From Flavobacterium sp. (GTDB taxonomy: Bacteria > Bacteroidota > Bacteroidia > Flavobacteriales > Flavobacteriaceae): a DNA stretch of 40,873 bases. Shown here in pieces: positions 32,989 to 40,873 of the stretch; the first letter of the stretch is position 1, and each line of letters opens with the position of its first letter. Location: positions 1 through 40,873 of the forward strand of contig VEQT01000019.1 in the NCBI GenBank assembly GCA_018883065.1, in the 5' to 3' direction. Both the position numbers and the translations under genes were made by a program. A model generated the notes under the pieces. It made no database searches and had not been told where the DNA came from. It saw only the letters and a list, made by a program, of their open reading frames with translations.

Positions 32989-33739
32989 CCTCCAATCCTT
33001 TCTCGACGAAAAAGCTGCCTATTACAACCAACCGGTTTTTATTGAAACGGATCCACTGCAAATTCCGCATCAGTTTTCGGTGAAAGAAGACATCGAAATT
33101 GCGGGTTTGTTAAGTGCAACCATTGCATGGGGCAACCGAAAAATGATCATCCAAAATGCCCAGCGCATGATGGAGCTACTAGGTAACTCTCCTTATGATT
33201 TTGTGCGTTCGCATACCGATAATCAGCTCAAACCGCTTGAAAATTTTGTACACCGCACCTTTAATGGAGTTGATTTTATTGGTTTTATCAAAGGCCTACA
33301 ACACATCTACACCAACTGCGGTGGACTCGAAACTGTTTTTGCTCAACACCAAAAAGACAACTACATGCACCACAGCATACATGCGTTTAAAACTAAATTA
33401 TTTGAAATTCCACATGCGGTACGTAGCCACAAGCACGTAGCTGATCCATTAGCCGGTTCGGCAGCCAAACGACTGCATTTATTTTTGCGTTGGATGGTAC
33501 GCAACGACCACAAAGGGGTTGATTTGGGCATTTGGAATAGTATTCCTCCTTCGGCACTATCTTGCCCACTCGATGTACATTCGGGAAAAGTAGCGCGTAA
33601 ATTGGGTTTACTCAAGCGCAACCAAAATGACTTTAAAGCGGTACAAGAACTCGATAATAATCTGCGCAAACTAGACCCTGTAGATCCGGTGAAATATGAC
33701 TTTGCTTTGTTTGGATTGGGCGTTTTTGAGGGTTTTTAG
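32978..33739 (+). CDS. TIGR02757-family protein
   Basis: A 253-residue protein with the TIGR02757 pattern: DEKAAYYNQPVFIETDPLQI near the N-terminus, IAGLLSATIAWGNRKMI near residue 41, CGGLETVF and SALSCPLDVHSGKVARKLGL near residue 195, and FALFGLGVFE at the end. The family is widespread in Bacteroidota and has no known function; the fold resembles helix-hairpin-helix DNA glycosylases, and the DVHS part is reminiscent of them, but that is inference. The ORF opens earlier (32936), but the ATG at 32978 ([11 protein letters not shown]) fits family starts. Confidence 0.85.
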   Translation: MLTDLQSFLDEKAAYYNQPVFIETDPLQIPHQFSVKEDIEIAGLLSATIAWGNRKMIIQNAQRMMELLGNSPYDFVRSHTDNQLKPLENFVHRTFNGVDFIGFIKGLQHIYTNCGGLETVFAQHQKDNYMHHSIHAFKTKLFEIPHAVRSHKHVADPLAGSAAKRLHLFLRWMVRNDHKGVDLGIWNSIPPSALSCPLDVHSGKVARKLGLLKRNQNDFKAVQELDNNLRKLDPVDPVKYDFALFGLGVFEGF

Positions 33740-33778
33740 CAATTCGAAATAAGTGTAGCAATAACACGTAGAATGGGT

Positions 33779-33786
33779 TACCTTTG
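33779..33786 (+). promoter_or_regulatory. Candidate DEAD-box helicase promoter
   Basis: TACCTTTG matches TAnnTTTG 15 bases before the ATG at 33802. No -33 TTG is found. Confidence 0.45.
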
Positions 33787-33801
33787 CCCAAAAATTAGCA
33801 C

Positions 33802-35151
33802 ATGCGCACCTTTGAGCAGTTTCAATTACCCAAATCGGTACAAAAAGCCTTAGATGAATTGGGTTACACCACTCCAACTCCCATTCAAGAGAAATCCTTT
33901 TCGGTTATTATGTCGGGCCGTGACATGATGGGAATTGCCCAAACTGGAACCGGTAAAACCTTTGCCTATTTATTACCACTGCTCAAACTGTACACCTTTT
34001 CGCCGACTCATACACCGAAAATTGTGATTTTGGTTCCAACAAGAGAATTGGTAGTTCAAGTGGTAGAAGAAGTAGAAAAACTCACAAAATACATGTCGGT
34101 ACGCACCCTTGGAATATATGGCGGCGTGAACATCAATACCCAGAAAACGGCAGTATACCAAGGCATTGATATATTGGTAGGAACTCCCGGAAGAACGATG
34201 GATTTGGCATTAGATAATGTAATTCGATTTGACGAAACTAGAAAATTGGTCATTGATGAATTTGACGAAATGCTCAACTTGGGATTTCGTCCGCAACTCA
34301 CTTCTATTTTGGCTATGATGCGCACCAAACGTCAAAATATTTTGTTCTCGGCCACCATGACAGATGAAGTTGATGCTATTTTGAACGACTACTTTGATTT
34401 TCCCGAAGAAGTGAGTTTAGCCGCTTCGGGCACACCGCTCGAAAACATTGAGCAATTGAGTTATGCGGTGCCTAATTTTCACACAAAAATCAATTTGTTT
34501 AAACAACTTTTAGCATCCAATGAGACCATTTCTCGGGTTTTATTATTTGTCAACAATAAAAAAATTGCCGATTTACTGCACGAACATATCGAGGCAGATT
34601 TCCCCGATCAGTTTGGAGTAATTCACTCGAACAAATCGCAAAATTACCGATTGAATACCATGGCCAACTTTCAGCAAGGCGAGTTGAGAGGCATAATAAC
34701 CACAGATATTATGGCACGTGGACTTGACATTTCTGATATTACTCATGTGATTAATTTTGAGATGCCTGAACTGCCCGAATTGTATATGCACCGAATTGGT
34801 CGAACCGGTCGTGCCGATGCCAAAGGGACCGCCATCAGTTTTTTTACCCCGCGTGAAGAAGAAATGAAGTTTAGCATTGAAGTACTCATGGAACGCGAAA
34901 TTGCCGAACTATCCTTGCCCGAAACTGTTGAAATTTCGACTAAACTCATAGGGCCAGAAAAAGATAAACAAGCTTTTAAATTCTTGCTCAAAAAGCCAAA
35001 ATTAGAAGGTGAAGGCGCCTTTCATGAAAAAGCCAAAAAGAATACCAAAGTAAATTTGGGTGGTCCATCCAAAACCAAAAAGAAAACTTCGGGTTCGGTA
35101 AATCGAAATCTGTTAAAAACACAAGCGCAAAAAAGACAAAAGAAGAAATAA
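33802..35151 (+). CDS. DEAD-box RNA helicase with DEFD motif II
   Basis: A 449-residue ATP-dependent RNA helicase of the RhlE/CsdA type, likely in rRNA or mRNA remodelling. Motifs in order: Q motif GYTTPTPIQE, motif I AQTGTGKT (46-53), PTRELVVQV, TPGR, motif II DEFD (152-155) instead of DEAD, SAT (183-185), ITTDIMARGLDI and HRIGRTGR. Bacteroidota homologues often have DEVD at motif II, so DEFD is a further variant. The basic C-terminal tail (about 400-449, rich in Lys) is typical for RNA binding. It stands alone between two operons. Confidence 0.93.
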   Translation: MRTFEQFQLPKSVQKALDELGYTTPTPIQEKSFSVIMSGRDMMGIAQTGTGKTFAYLLPLLKLYTFSPTHTPKIVILVPTRELVVQVVEEVEKLTKYMSVRTLGIYGGVNINTQKTAVYQGIDILVGTPGRTMDLALDNVIRFDETRKLVIDEFDEMLNLGFRPQLTSILAMMRTKRQNILFSATMTDEVDAILNDYFDFPEEVSLAASGTPLENIEQLSYAVPNFHTKINLFKQLLASNETISRVLLFVNNKKIADLLHEHIEADFPDQFGVIHSNKSQNYRLNTMANFQQGELRGIITTDIMARGLDISDITHVINFEMPELPELYMHRIGRTGRADAKGTAISFFTPREEEMKFSIEVLMEREIAELSLPETVEISTKLIGPEKDKQAFKFLLKKPKLEGEGAFHEKAKKNTKVNLGGPSKTKKKTSGSVNRNLLKTQAQKRQKKK

Positions 35152-35162
35152 TTGATAAATCA

Positions 35163-35194
35163 TTGTCTTTATTTGCTGTGGATTAGTACTTTTG
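35163..35194 (+). promoter_or_regulatory. Promoter of the BatA-like operon
   Basis: TTG (35163-35165), a 21-base spacer and TACTTTTG (35187-35194) lie before the ATG at 35240. The leader is about 40 bases. Confidence 0.6.
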
Positions 35195-35239
35195 AAACGC
35201 ACATTATAATTGGATAAACAGCAGGTATACCCTTAAAAA

Positions 35240-37168
35240 ATGCATTTTAAACAGCCCGAAATTCTGTATTTTTTGTTTGCATTGATTCTACCAATTTTGG
35301 TGCATTTATTCCAATTACGGCGCTTTAAAGTTGCTTATTTTACCAATGTTCGATTTCTTACCGACATCAGTACGCAAACCCGTAAAAGTGCCAAACTAAA
35401 AAAATGGCTTCTACTGCTCACCCGTTTGTTATTATTGGCTTGCCTTATTTTAGCATTTGCACAGCCCTATTTTTCGTCGGATGTTCAAAAAAGTAGTACC
35501 CATGAAACCTACATTATTCTGGATAATTCCTACAGCATGCAAGCCAAAGGAAAGCAGGGAGAATTACTTAAACGAAGTGTAGAAGAACTCTTGGCTCAGC
35601 TTCCAGAAAACCAAACCTTTTCTCTGCTTACTGCAACAGAAACCTATTGGAATGTAACAACCAAATCCATAAAAAAAGAACTGCAACAATTGGCCTACAG
35701 CCCTATTCCGTTTGAATTAGATCGGGCATTGGCTCAGGTAAATGCAAGACCATCTAGAGAAAAAAAAGACATCTTGATTATAACAGATGGACTTGGACAA
35801 CAATCAAAAGCCCTCAATAAAACCGCGCGCGAACAACGGGTAGTATTTGTAGTTCCAGTAGCTGAGAGTCAAAAAAACGTACGTATTGATTCAGTATTTG
35901 TAAAAGAACAGTCGGGAGCGTTTTATGAAATTGAGGTGCGCTTATCGCAAGTTGGTCACGAATCAGTTGCTGTACCCTTGGCTATATACAATGGTAATAC
36001 AGCAGTTGCCAAAACCATTGTTACACTAAAAAAAACAACAAAAAGTACCGTATTTAGTATACCCAAACAACCGTTTCATGGATATGTAACTATCACTGAC
36101 AACGCTTTAACATATGACAATACACTCTATTTTTCAATTTCAAAGCCAAAATACATTCGCGTATTAAGTATTGGTGAAGCCAACAAGAGTACATTTTTAC
36201 AACGAATTTACACCTCCAATGAATTTCAATATAAAAATGAGGAATACAATCAACTGGACTATAATGACATAGATAAACAGGACGTTGTGGTGCTCAATGA
36301 GCTACAAACTATTCCACAAGCCCTTCAAACCAGTTTAAAATCCTTTGCCAATGCTGGAGGAACTCTAGTGGTGATACCGTCTGAAAAAGCTAATTCGCAA
36401 AGCAATTTTGATGTATTTATCAATCAGTTTGGCACTTTTAAAGTAAATGGCTTACAAAACACACCCGAGCTCATCACTCAAATTGCTTTTGGGCACCCTT
36501 TGTACAAACCGGCATTTGAAAAAACAATTTCAAATTTTGATTACCCTAAGGTAAATATCCACTATTCAATTCAATCGGCCTATCCAAAACTGCTGGGTTT
36601 TGTAACCCAAAATCCATTTTTATTGCAGGCTCCTTCCAAAAACGGATCGGTTTATGTGTTTTCAGCTGCAATAAATACAACTAATTCTAATTTTCAACAA
36701 TCTCCTTTAATTGTACCAACCTTTTATGGCATGGCTGTATTGCAACAAAAATCAGCCCAAACAAACTACACCATCGGACAAGCCGATCAAGTAATGCTGG
36801 ATGCCGTTATTGAGAAAGATGCCGTTGTAAACATTAAAAACAATACAAACCAGTTTATTCCTATTCAGCAAGTTGTTGGACGTAAAATCAAACTAAATTG
36901 TGCTGATTATCCTGCTACAGCTGGGAATTATGAACTATTTGCCGCTAACCAAAAAATAGATGCCATTAGTTTTAATTACAACCGAATCGAAAGCAACTCA
37001 GCTGTATCCAAATTAGATCTTGACCAATACAAACAAGCCAGCTCCATCGAATCTGTAGTTGATTCATGGAAATCAAACACAAATGATTCGGAATTGTGGA
37101 AATGGTTTGTACTTTTGGCCTTGTTATTTGTACTGCTTGAAGTGTTTATTCAAAAATTTGTCTCATGA
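35240..37168 (+). CDS. BatA-domain membrane protein with VWA-like region
   Basis: A 642-residue inner membrane protein. The N-terminus is the BatA motif: KQPEILYFLFALILPILVHL, then FTNVRFLTDI, then LLLLTRLLLLACLILAFAQPYF, two helices. A von Willebrand A-like domain follows with a DxSxS metal site in ILDNSYSMQAKG (near residue 100) and IITDGLG (near residue 181). The middle is beta-rich and periplasmic. The last helix lies at about 622-640. Such proteins occur in Bacteroidota next to aerotolerance Bat genes or, as here, next to a dihydroorotase homologue; function not known. Its stop overlaps the next ATG (ATGA). Confidence 0.87.
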   Translation: MHFKQPEILYFLFALILPILVHLFQLRRFKVAYFTNVRFLTDISTQTRKSAKLKKWLLLLTRLLLLACLILAFAQPYFSSDVQKSSTHETYIILDNSYSMQAKGKQGELLKRSVEELLAQLPENQTFSLLTATETYWNVTTKSIKKELQQLAYSPIPFELDRALAQVNARPSREKKDILIITDGLGQQSKALNKTAREQRVVFVVPVAESQKNVRIDSVFVKEQSGAFYEIEVRLSQVGHESVAVPLAIYNGNTAVAKTIVTLKKTTKSTVFSIPKQPFHGYVTITDNALTYDNTLYFSISKPKYIRVLSIGEANKSTFLQRIYTSNEFQYKNEEYNQLDYNDIDKQDVVVLNELQTIPQALQTSLKSFANAGGTLVVIPSEKANSQSNFDVFINQFGTFKVNGLQNTPELITQIAFGHPLYKPAFEKTISNFDYPKVNIHYSIQSAYPKLLGFVTQNPFLLQAPSKNGSVYVFSAAINTTNSNFQQSPLIVPTFYGMAVLQQKSAQTNYTIGQADQVMLDAVIEKDAVVNIKNNTNQFIPIQQVVGRKIKLNCADYPATAGNYELFAANQKIDAISFNYNRIESNSAVSKLDLDQYKQASSIESVVDSWKSNTNDSELWKWFVLLALLFVLLEVFIQKFVS

Positions 37169-38415
37169 AAATTGTACTTAAAAATGCCACGATTGTTGAT
37201 CCAAAAAGTGGGTTTCATCAACAAAAAATGGATATTGAAATTACAGCGGGTGTACTTACTCAAATAGCTCCCTCTATAACCGTAAATGCCAATGACATTG
37301 CGGTAGAATTAAACAATTTACATGTTTCACCAGGTTGGTTTGACAGCAGTGTTTCACTTGGTGAGCCCGGATATGAAGAACGTGAAACCATTGCCAACGG
37401 ACTTCGGGTGACTGCCAAAAGCGGATTTACCGGTATTGCTTTACAACCCAATACGTTTCCCGTACTAGACAACCAATCGCAAATACAATTTGTAAAAAAT
37501 AAAGCGCAAGGGTTTGCAACAGAGTTGTTTCCCATAGGTGCGTTTACTAAAGAAAGTGCCGGCAAAGACATGGCTGAATTGTTTGACATGAAAAATGCCG
37601 GAGCGATCGCCTTTGGGGATTATGGAAAAAACATTGACAATGCCAATATCTTAAAAATTGGCATGCAATACCTACTCGATGTAGATGCGCTACTTTTGGT
37701 ATTTTGTCAAGATCCCTTTTTAAAAGGACAAGGCATTGCCAATGAAGGTCTCACGGCTACACAACTGGGCATGAAAGGAATTCCCAATTTGGCTGAAGAG
37801 ATACAAATTGCACGAGCGCTCAGCATAGCCGAGTACACGGGTGGTAGAATTCATATTCCAACCGTAAGCACAACAAAGTCGGTTCATTTAATTCAAGAAG
37901 CCAAAGCCAAAGGAATACGAGTAAGTTGCAGCGTTTCGGTTCACCATCTCGTATTGAACGACAACAATTTGACTGGTTTTGATAGCCGATTCAAAATGAG
38001 TCCACCTTTGCGTGCCGAAGCCGATCGACTGGCCTTGATTGAAGGGGTGTTAAACGGCAGCATCGATTGCATTACCAGTGACCACAACCCCATTGACATC
38101 GAGCACAAAAACCTAGAATTTGACTTGGCCAAAGACGGAACCATTGGTTTAGAAAGTGCATTTGGTGCTTTATTAACTGTTTTACCACTGGAGGTAGTTA
38201 TCGATAAACTTACCGCAGGGAAAGCAATTTTTGGATTAGAATCAACTGCTATAGCAGTAGGCTCAACGGCCGAATTGAGCTTGTATAACCCCGAAGGTAA
38301 TTGGATATTTAGCCCAGAACACATCTTGTCCAAATCAAAAAATTCAGCGTTTTTAGGACATGACATGAAAGGAAAAGTATATGGAATTGTTAACCAAGGC
38401 CAACTGGTAGTTTAA
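37165..38415 (+). CDS. Dihydroorotase-like amidohydrolase lacking the metal-binding HxH
   Basis: A 416-residue protein with the overall sequence of a type I dihydroorotase (PyrC), the enzyme that closes carbamoyl aspartate to dihydroorotate. Key residues are missing: the usual PGFxDxHVHxREPG motif reads SPGWFDSSVSLGEPG, so both metal His become Ser62 and Ser64 and the substrate-binding Arg becomes Gly66. The usual HICHVST reads HIPTVST (metal His lost). The later His in VSVHHLVL and the Asp in TSDHNPID are kept. It therefore probably cannot bind the two zinc ions and is unlikely to be a dihydroorotase; it resembles the catalytically inactive PyrC-prime proteins that scaffold aspartate carbamoyltransferase. 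No pyrB is next to it. It overlaps the BatA gene by 4 bases. Confidence 0.88.
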   Translation: MKIVLKNATIVDPKSGFHQQKMDIEITAGVLTQIAPSITVNANDIAVELNNLHVSPGWFDSSVSLGEPGYEERETIANGLRVTAKSGFTGIALQPNTFPVLDNQSQIQFVKNKAQGFATELFPIGAFTKESAGKDMAELFDMKNAGAIAFGDYGKNIDNANILKIGMQYLLDVDALLLVFCQDPFLKGQGIANEGLTATQLGMKGIPNLAEEIQIARALSIAEYTGGRIHIPTVSTTKSVHLIQEAKAKGIRVSCSVSVHHLVLNDNNLTGFDSRFKMSPPLRAEADRLALIEGVLNGSIDCITSDHNPIDIEHKNLEFDLAKDGTIGLESAFGALLTVLPLEVVIDKLTAGKAIFGLESTAIAVGSTAELSLYNPEGNWIFSPEHILSKSKNSAFLGHDMKGKVYGIVNQGQLVV

Positions 38416-38418
38416 CCT

Positions 38419-38745
38419 ATGAAAAACAGTGTAGAATCAGGCAAATCAATTGCCATAACGAGTTATATATTAATTGTGGGTGTACTTATTGCACTTTCCA
38501 TGAACGCAGACGCCAAAAACCCGTTTGCCACCTTTCATATTCGACAATCGTTGGGTTTATCCCTCACTTTTATTTCTTTGGGCTTAGTCGTGAGTAATTT
38601 TGATGATTTCATGCTTACTACTTCAATGTGGGTTTTTGTTTCAGTTTTATGGGGATATGGAATAGTTAGCGCCATTAGAGGCGAAACCAAACCGTTGCCT
38701 TTATTGGGTACATTTTTTCAATCTGCATTTAAATCCATCAATTAA
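38419..38745 (+). CDS. Small DUF4870/Tic20-like membrane protein
   Basis: A 108-residue protein with three hydrophobic segments (about 12-27, 43-62 and 67-88). NPFATFHIRQSLGLSL is similar to the HARQALN-type motif of DUF4870/Tic20-like proteins, which gives the tentative family call. It sits 3 bases after the dihydroorotase homologue, and its stop overlaps the next start by one base (TAATGG), so it belongs to the BatA-led operon. Function unknown. Confidence 0.75.
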   Translation: MKNSVESGKSIAITSYILIVGVLIALSMNADAKNPFATFHIRQSLGLSLTFISLGLVVSNFDDFMLTTSMWVFVSVLWGYGIVSAIRGETKPLPLLGTFFQSAFKSIN

Positions 38746-39401
38746 TGGCCGGAATAACTCACTATTTAGTTCGACCGCCTAAACTGGTTTTAGACAAAAA
38801 TCCTTTATTGTTGTTATTGCACGGTTACGGCAGTAACGAAGCCGATTTGTTTTCATTTGCCTCTGAACTTCCCAACGAATATTACGTTATTTCTTTGCAA
38901 GCGCCCCACGATTTGCAATACGGAAGCTATGCCTGGTATGCCATCCATTTTGATGCCGATGCCAGTAAATTTTCTGATTTGGGTCAGGCTCGTATTTCAC
39001 GAGATCTTGTAATCTCTACCTTGGATGAATTGCAAAAAAAATATCCGATTGATCCAAAAGCAGTAACCTTAATCGGATTTAGTCAAGGAGCCATTTTGAG
39101 TTATGCCGTAGCTTTGTCACAACCCCATCGAGTACAGCGTGTTGCGGCCTTGAGTGGGTATTTGAATACTGAAATTGCAGTGAATGATTTTGAAAAAAAT
39201 GACTTTGGCTCCTTACAAATTTTTGCCTCACATGGTACTGTTGATCAAGTTATTCCTGTTGAATGGGCACGCAAAGCACCCGAGAATTTATCGAACTTAG
39301 GCATAGCTGTTGAATACCACGAATACCCTATTGGTCATGGGGTTTCTCCACAAAATTTTTATGATTTACGGCAGTGGTTAACTTTGACTAAGGTTGAGTA
39401 A
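38745..39401 (+). CDS. Carboxylesterase/phospholipase (alpha/beta hydrolase)
   Basis: A 218-residue serine hydrolase of the YpfH/carboxylesterase (LYPLA-like) family, cytoplasmic because there is no signal peptide. The catalytic triad can be placed as Ser113 in LIGFSQGAILSY, Asp167 in GTVDQVIP and His198 in YPIGHGVSP. The oxyanion region is LLLHGYGSNEADLF near residue 22. These enzymes hydrolyse short esters or lysophospholipids; the substrate is unknown. It is the last gene of the BatA-led operon and ends 14 bases inside the converging lipoprotein gene. Confidence 0.9.
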   Translation: MAGITHYLVRPPKLVLDKNPLLLLLHGYGSNEADLFSFASELPNEYYVISLQAPHDLQYGSYAWYAIHFDADASKFSDLGQARISRDLVISTLDELQKKYPIDPKAVTLIGFSQGAILSYAVALSQPHRVQRVAALSGYLNTEIAVNDFEKNDFGSLQIFASHGTVDQVIPVEWARKAPENLSNLGIAVEYHEYPIGHGVSPQNFYDLRQWLTLTKVE

Positions 39402-39810
39402 ACACTATTTTTCCCTGATAGAACAGTGTAGGTTTAGCGGTCATATTCAGTTCCCAATCGCCTTTTGTATACTTTCCTTCAGAAATTTGCGTCATAATGA
39501 GTGGTTTTTTCTCCAGTAACGTAAATAATTCTGCTTGTTTTCCAGACGCATCCATTACTACAAAAGCACTCATGCCATTGGAATCTACTGGATCAAAACG
39601 AGTGCCCACTTCAAATATTCGAATGCATTCTTGGCGCAACTCCGACCAGGTATAGCCTGCCGAAGTCTTGCAGCCCTGGGGATCTACATCTGAACCAACC
39701 GGTTTGGGGGCCACCGATTTACTTTCTTTCAGTTGTGGTTCTGGCATTTCAGCTTTTTGATTACAAGACCAAAACACAACGAGGCAAAGTGATATAACAA
39801 GCTTTTTCAT
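39388..39810 (-). CDS. Small lipoprotein
   Basis: A 140-residue lipoprotein with signal MKKLVISLCLVVFWSC (lipobox Cys at residue 16), a Pro/Lys-rich linker, and a domain with DPQGCKTSAGYTWSELRQEC and IRIFEVGTRFDP. The two Cys in CKTSAGYTWSELRQEC may pair. I have seen the GYTWSELxxxC pattern in other Bacteroidota lipoproteins but know no function. The frame is open to 39867; the ATG ending at 39810 is chosen because it gives the signal peptide. It starts 1 base after the upstream gene's stop. Its end overlaps the converging esterase gene by 14 bases, with no room for a terminator. Confidence 0.8.
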   Translation of the reverse strand: MKKLVISLCLVVFWSCNQKAEMPEPQLKESKSVAPKPVGSDVDPQGCKTSAGYTWSELRQECIRIFEVGTRFDPVDSNGMSAFVVMDASGKQAELFTLLEKKPLIMTQISEGKYTKGDWELNMTAKPTLFYQGKIVFTQP

Positions 39811-39811
39811 T

Positions 39812-40312
39812 TTATTTCTGATATAAAACGGATTGGATAATTTCAAAGGAAATACTTTCATCTTCATTTACAAAATACTTGAGTAACACTTCGCCCCAGT
39901 ATTGGCCATCACTGTAATCGGCTATAATCCAGCGGTGGTTAATCACTTTTACCTTGTTGATGATGAACTTTTGCGCTCCAAATTGGTCTTGGCCTGTGTA
40001 AGGATTTCCTTTGGGATCTTGGTTGAAATCCAATAATTTTTCGGTTACAAATGGAATTAATTTTTCGTAAGCAATAAATTTATCTTGTTGTGTTGCTTCA
40101 AAATAATTTTGCGCATTGTCGTTGCGTTCCAACGAAAAATAGTTGGCATCGGCCAACTGGGATTTTAATGTACTCAGACTATCTTGGTACCGCTTGATGT
40201 ATTTGTTGTTTTGGGTTTTAGTAAATGTCAATTCCTTCGAATAAAACATGTATGTAAATACAGAAAGTAAAACCGAAATAATGGTTGCGTATAACAGAAA
40301 TGATTTTTGCAT
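39812..40312 (-). CDS. Membrane-anchored protein, unknown family
   Basis: A 166-residue protein with an N-terminal hydrophobic anchor (about residues 6-24, LLYATIISVLLSVFTYMFYS), then a short coiled-coil-like segment (KRYQDSLSTLKSQLADANYF) and a globular C-terminal region with INHRWIIADYSDGQYWGEVLLKYF. I do not recognise the family. It follows the metallo-hydrolase gene by 6 bases and precedes the lipoprotein by 1 base, so the three form one operon facing the envelope. Confidence 0.78.
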   Translation of the reverse strand: MQKSFLLYATIISVLLSVFTYMFYSKELTFTKTQNNKYIKRYQDSLSTLKSQLADANYFSLERNDNAQNYFEATQQDKFIAYEKLIPFVTEKLLDFNQDPKGNPYTGQDQFGAQKFIINKVKVINHRWIIADYSDGQYWGEVLLKYFVNEDESISFEIIQSVLYQK

Positions 40313-40318
40313 AATAAA

Positions 40319-40873
40319 TTAAATTGTGATTTCTAAATTGTCGTATGCTACATAAACGTTTGGTGGCAACTTTTGTTGTATTGCATCATGAAATCCAAAC
40401 GCATGACTGATGTGTGTGAGGTAGGTTCTTTGAGGTTGAAGCGAGGCGATAAACTGCAGAGCTTCTTCTAAATTAAAGTGCGAATGATGCGGTTCTTCAC
40501 GCAAACAATTTACCACCAAAACGCTGAGATTTTGTAGTTTATCCATTTCTTGAGTGGAAATTGTTTTTACATCGGTGAGGTATGCAAAATCACCTATTCG
40601 ATATCCAAAAACTTGTAAATCGGCGTGGTAAGCATTGATTGGAATAGCCAATAGATTTCCTAAAGCAAATGGAACATTGGGATGCACTACATGCGGAATG
40701 ACGGATGGTGCGCCAGGATATTTATTGACTGTTTCAAAAACATAATCGAAACGCTTGGCCAAATTGGTCAACACCCGTTGATGAGCAAAAATAGGTACTC
40801 CAGCCGATTTGAAACTAAAAGGACGAATGTCATCAAGGCCAGCTGTATGATCGGAATGTTCATGGGTGTATAG
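40319..40873 (-). CDS. Metallo-beta-lactamase-fold hydrolase, C-terminal part (PhnP-like)
   Basis: The gene runs off the right edge; 184 codons are visible, most of the protein. The window reads LYTHEHSDHTAGLDDIRPF at its upstream end, which contains the HxHxDH zinc motif (HEHSDH). Further metal ligands follow: the Asp in FAYLTDVKTIS and the His in YLTHISHAFGFHD. Family: MBL-fold hydrolases of the PhnP/Elac-like type, usually about 250 residues, so roughly 65-70 N-terminal residues are missing. PhnP relatives cleave cyclic phosphodiesters; the substrate here is not known. A start at the GTG ending at 40774 would cut away the zinc site, so the frame is read through to the edge. Confidence 0.88.
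   Translation of the reverse strand, partial: LYTHEHSDHTAGLDDIRPFSFKSAGVPIFAHQRVLTNLAKRFDYVFETVNKYPGAPSVIPHVVHPNVPFALGNLLAIPINAYHADLQVFGYRIGDFAYLTDVKTISTQEMDKLQNLSVLVVNCLREEPHHSHFNLEEALQFIASLQPQRTYLTHISHAFGFHDAIQQKLPPNVYVAYDNLEITI

Noticed and set aside
1..40873. CRISPR array, tRNA, rRNA, insertion sequence or prophage
   Set aside because: Searched by eye for regular repeat-spacer patterns, transposase or integrase motifs and tRNA-like cloverleaf ends; none was found. A tRNA scan and a repeat search would settle it.

Overview
This window looks like a chromosomal segment from a member of the phylum Bacteroidota, most likely the family Flavobacteriaceae and Flavobacterium or a close relative. 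Several things point there. Many genes are preceded by the Bacteroidota -7 box TAnnTTTG, and Shine-Dalgarno sites are weak or absent. One secreted protein ends in a type IX secretion (Por) sorting domain. Several proteins belong to small families I know mainly from flavobacteria (DUF6452, DUF6048, DUF6095, DUF6787, the CCC-motif membrane protein, TIGR02757). Gene density is very high: no gene-free gap exceeds 200 bases. I see no tRNA, rRNA, CRISPR array, insertion sequence or phage gene.

Layout. 1-6.97 kb: the tail of a PAP2 phosphatase, lpdA, a PadR regulator with its membrane partner, a cysteine desulfurase, a duplicated-domain lipoprotein, an Smr-domain protein, and DUF2752/CCC membrane proteins. 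6.97-12 kb: rocD, then rlmD followed by a DUF6452 lipoprotein, a DUF6048 beta-barrel and a type IX-secreted protein. 12.1-17.9 kb: an RlmL-like methyltransferase reading left and a six- to seven-gene rightward run (SAM methyltransferase, ZIP metal transporter, murQ, DUF6095, pentapeptide-repeat protein, lipoprotein, terC). These two transcripts diverge from a symmetric promoter pair at about 13.6 kb. 17.9-22.4 kb: topoisomerase IV (parE-parC). 22.5-26.9 kb: a FIST-domain sensor paired with a cytoplasmic hybrid histidine kinase, then ferredoxin and ychF. 26.9-30.2 kb: an acyl-CoA reductase (LuxC family), serC and serA. 30.3-33.7 kb: DUF6787, a LolD-type ATPase, an AT-rich membrane protein and TIGR02757. 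33.8-39.4 kb: a DEAD-box helicase, then a BatA-type protein, a degenerate dihydroorotase, a small membrane protein and a serine esterase. 39.4 kb to the end: a leftward run of a lipoprotein, a membrane-anchored protein and a partial metallo-beta-lactamase-fold hydrolase.

Most of this is housekeeping: central metabolism (lpdA, rocD, serC/serA), wall recycling (murQ), RNA modification (rlmD, RlmL-like), chromosome topology (parC/parE) and envelope functions. The parts most worth a second look are the FIST/hybrid-kinase pair (possibly a NosP-like gas or ligand sensor), the PadR unit with a palindromic operator and a partner carrying two GldL-like HWP motifs, the dihydroorotase homologue that has lost its metal-binding HxH, and the palindromic divergent promoter at 13.6 kb.
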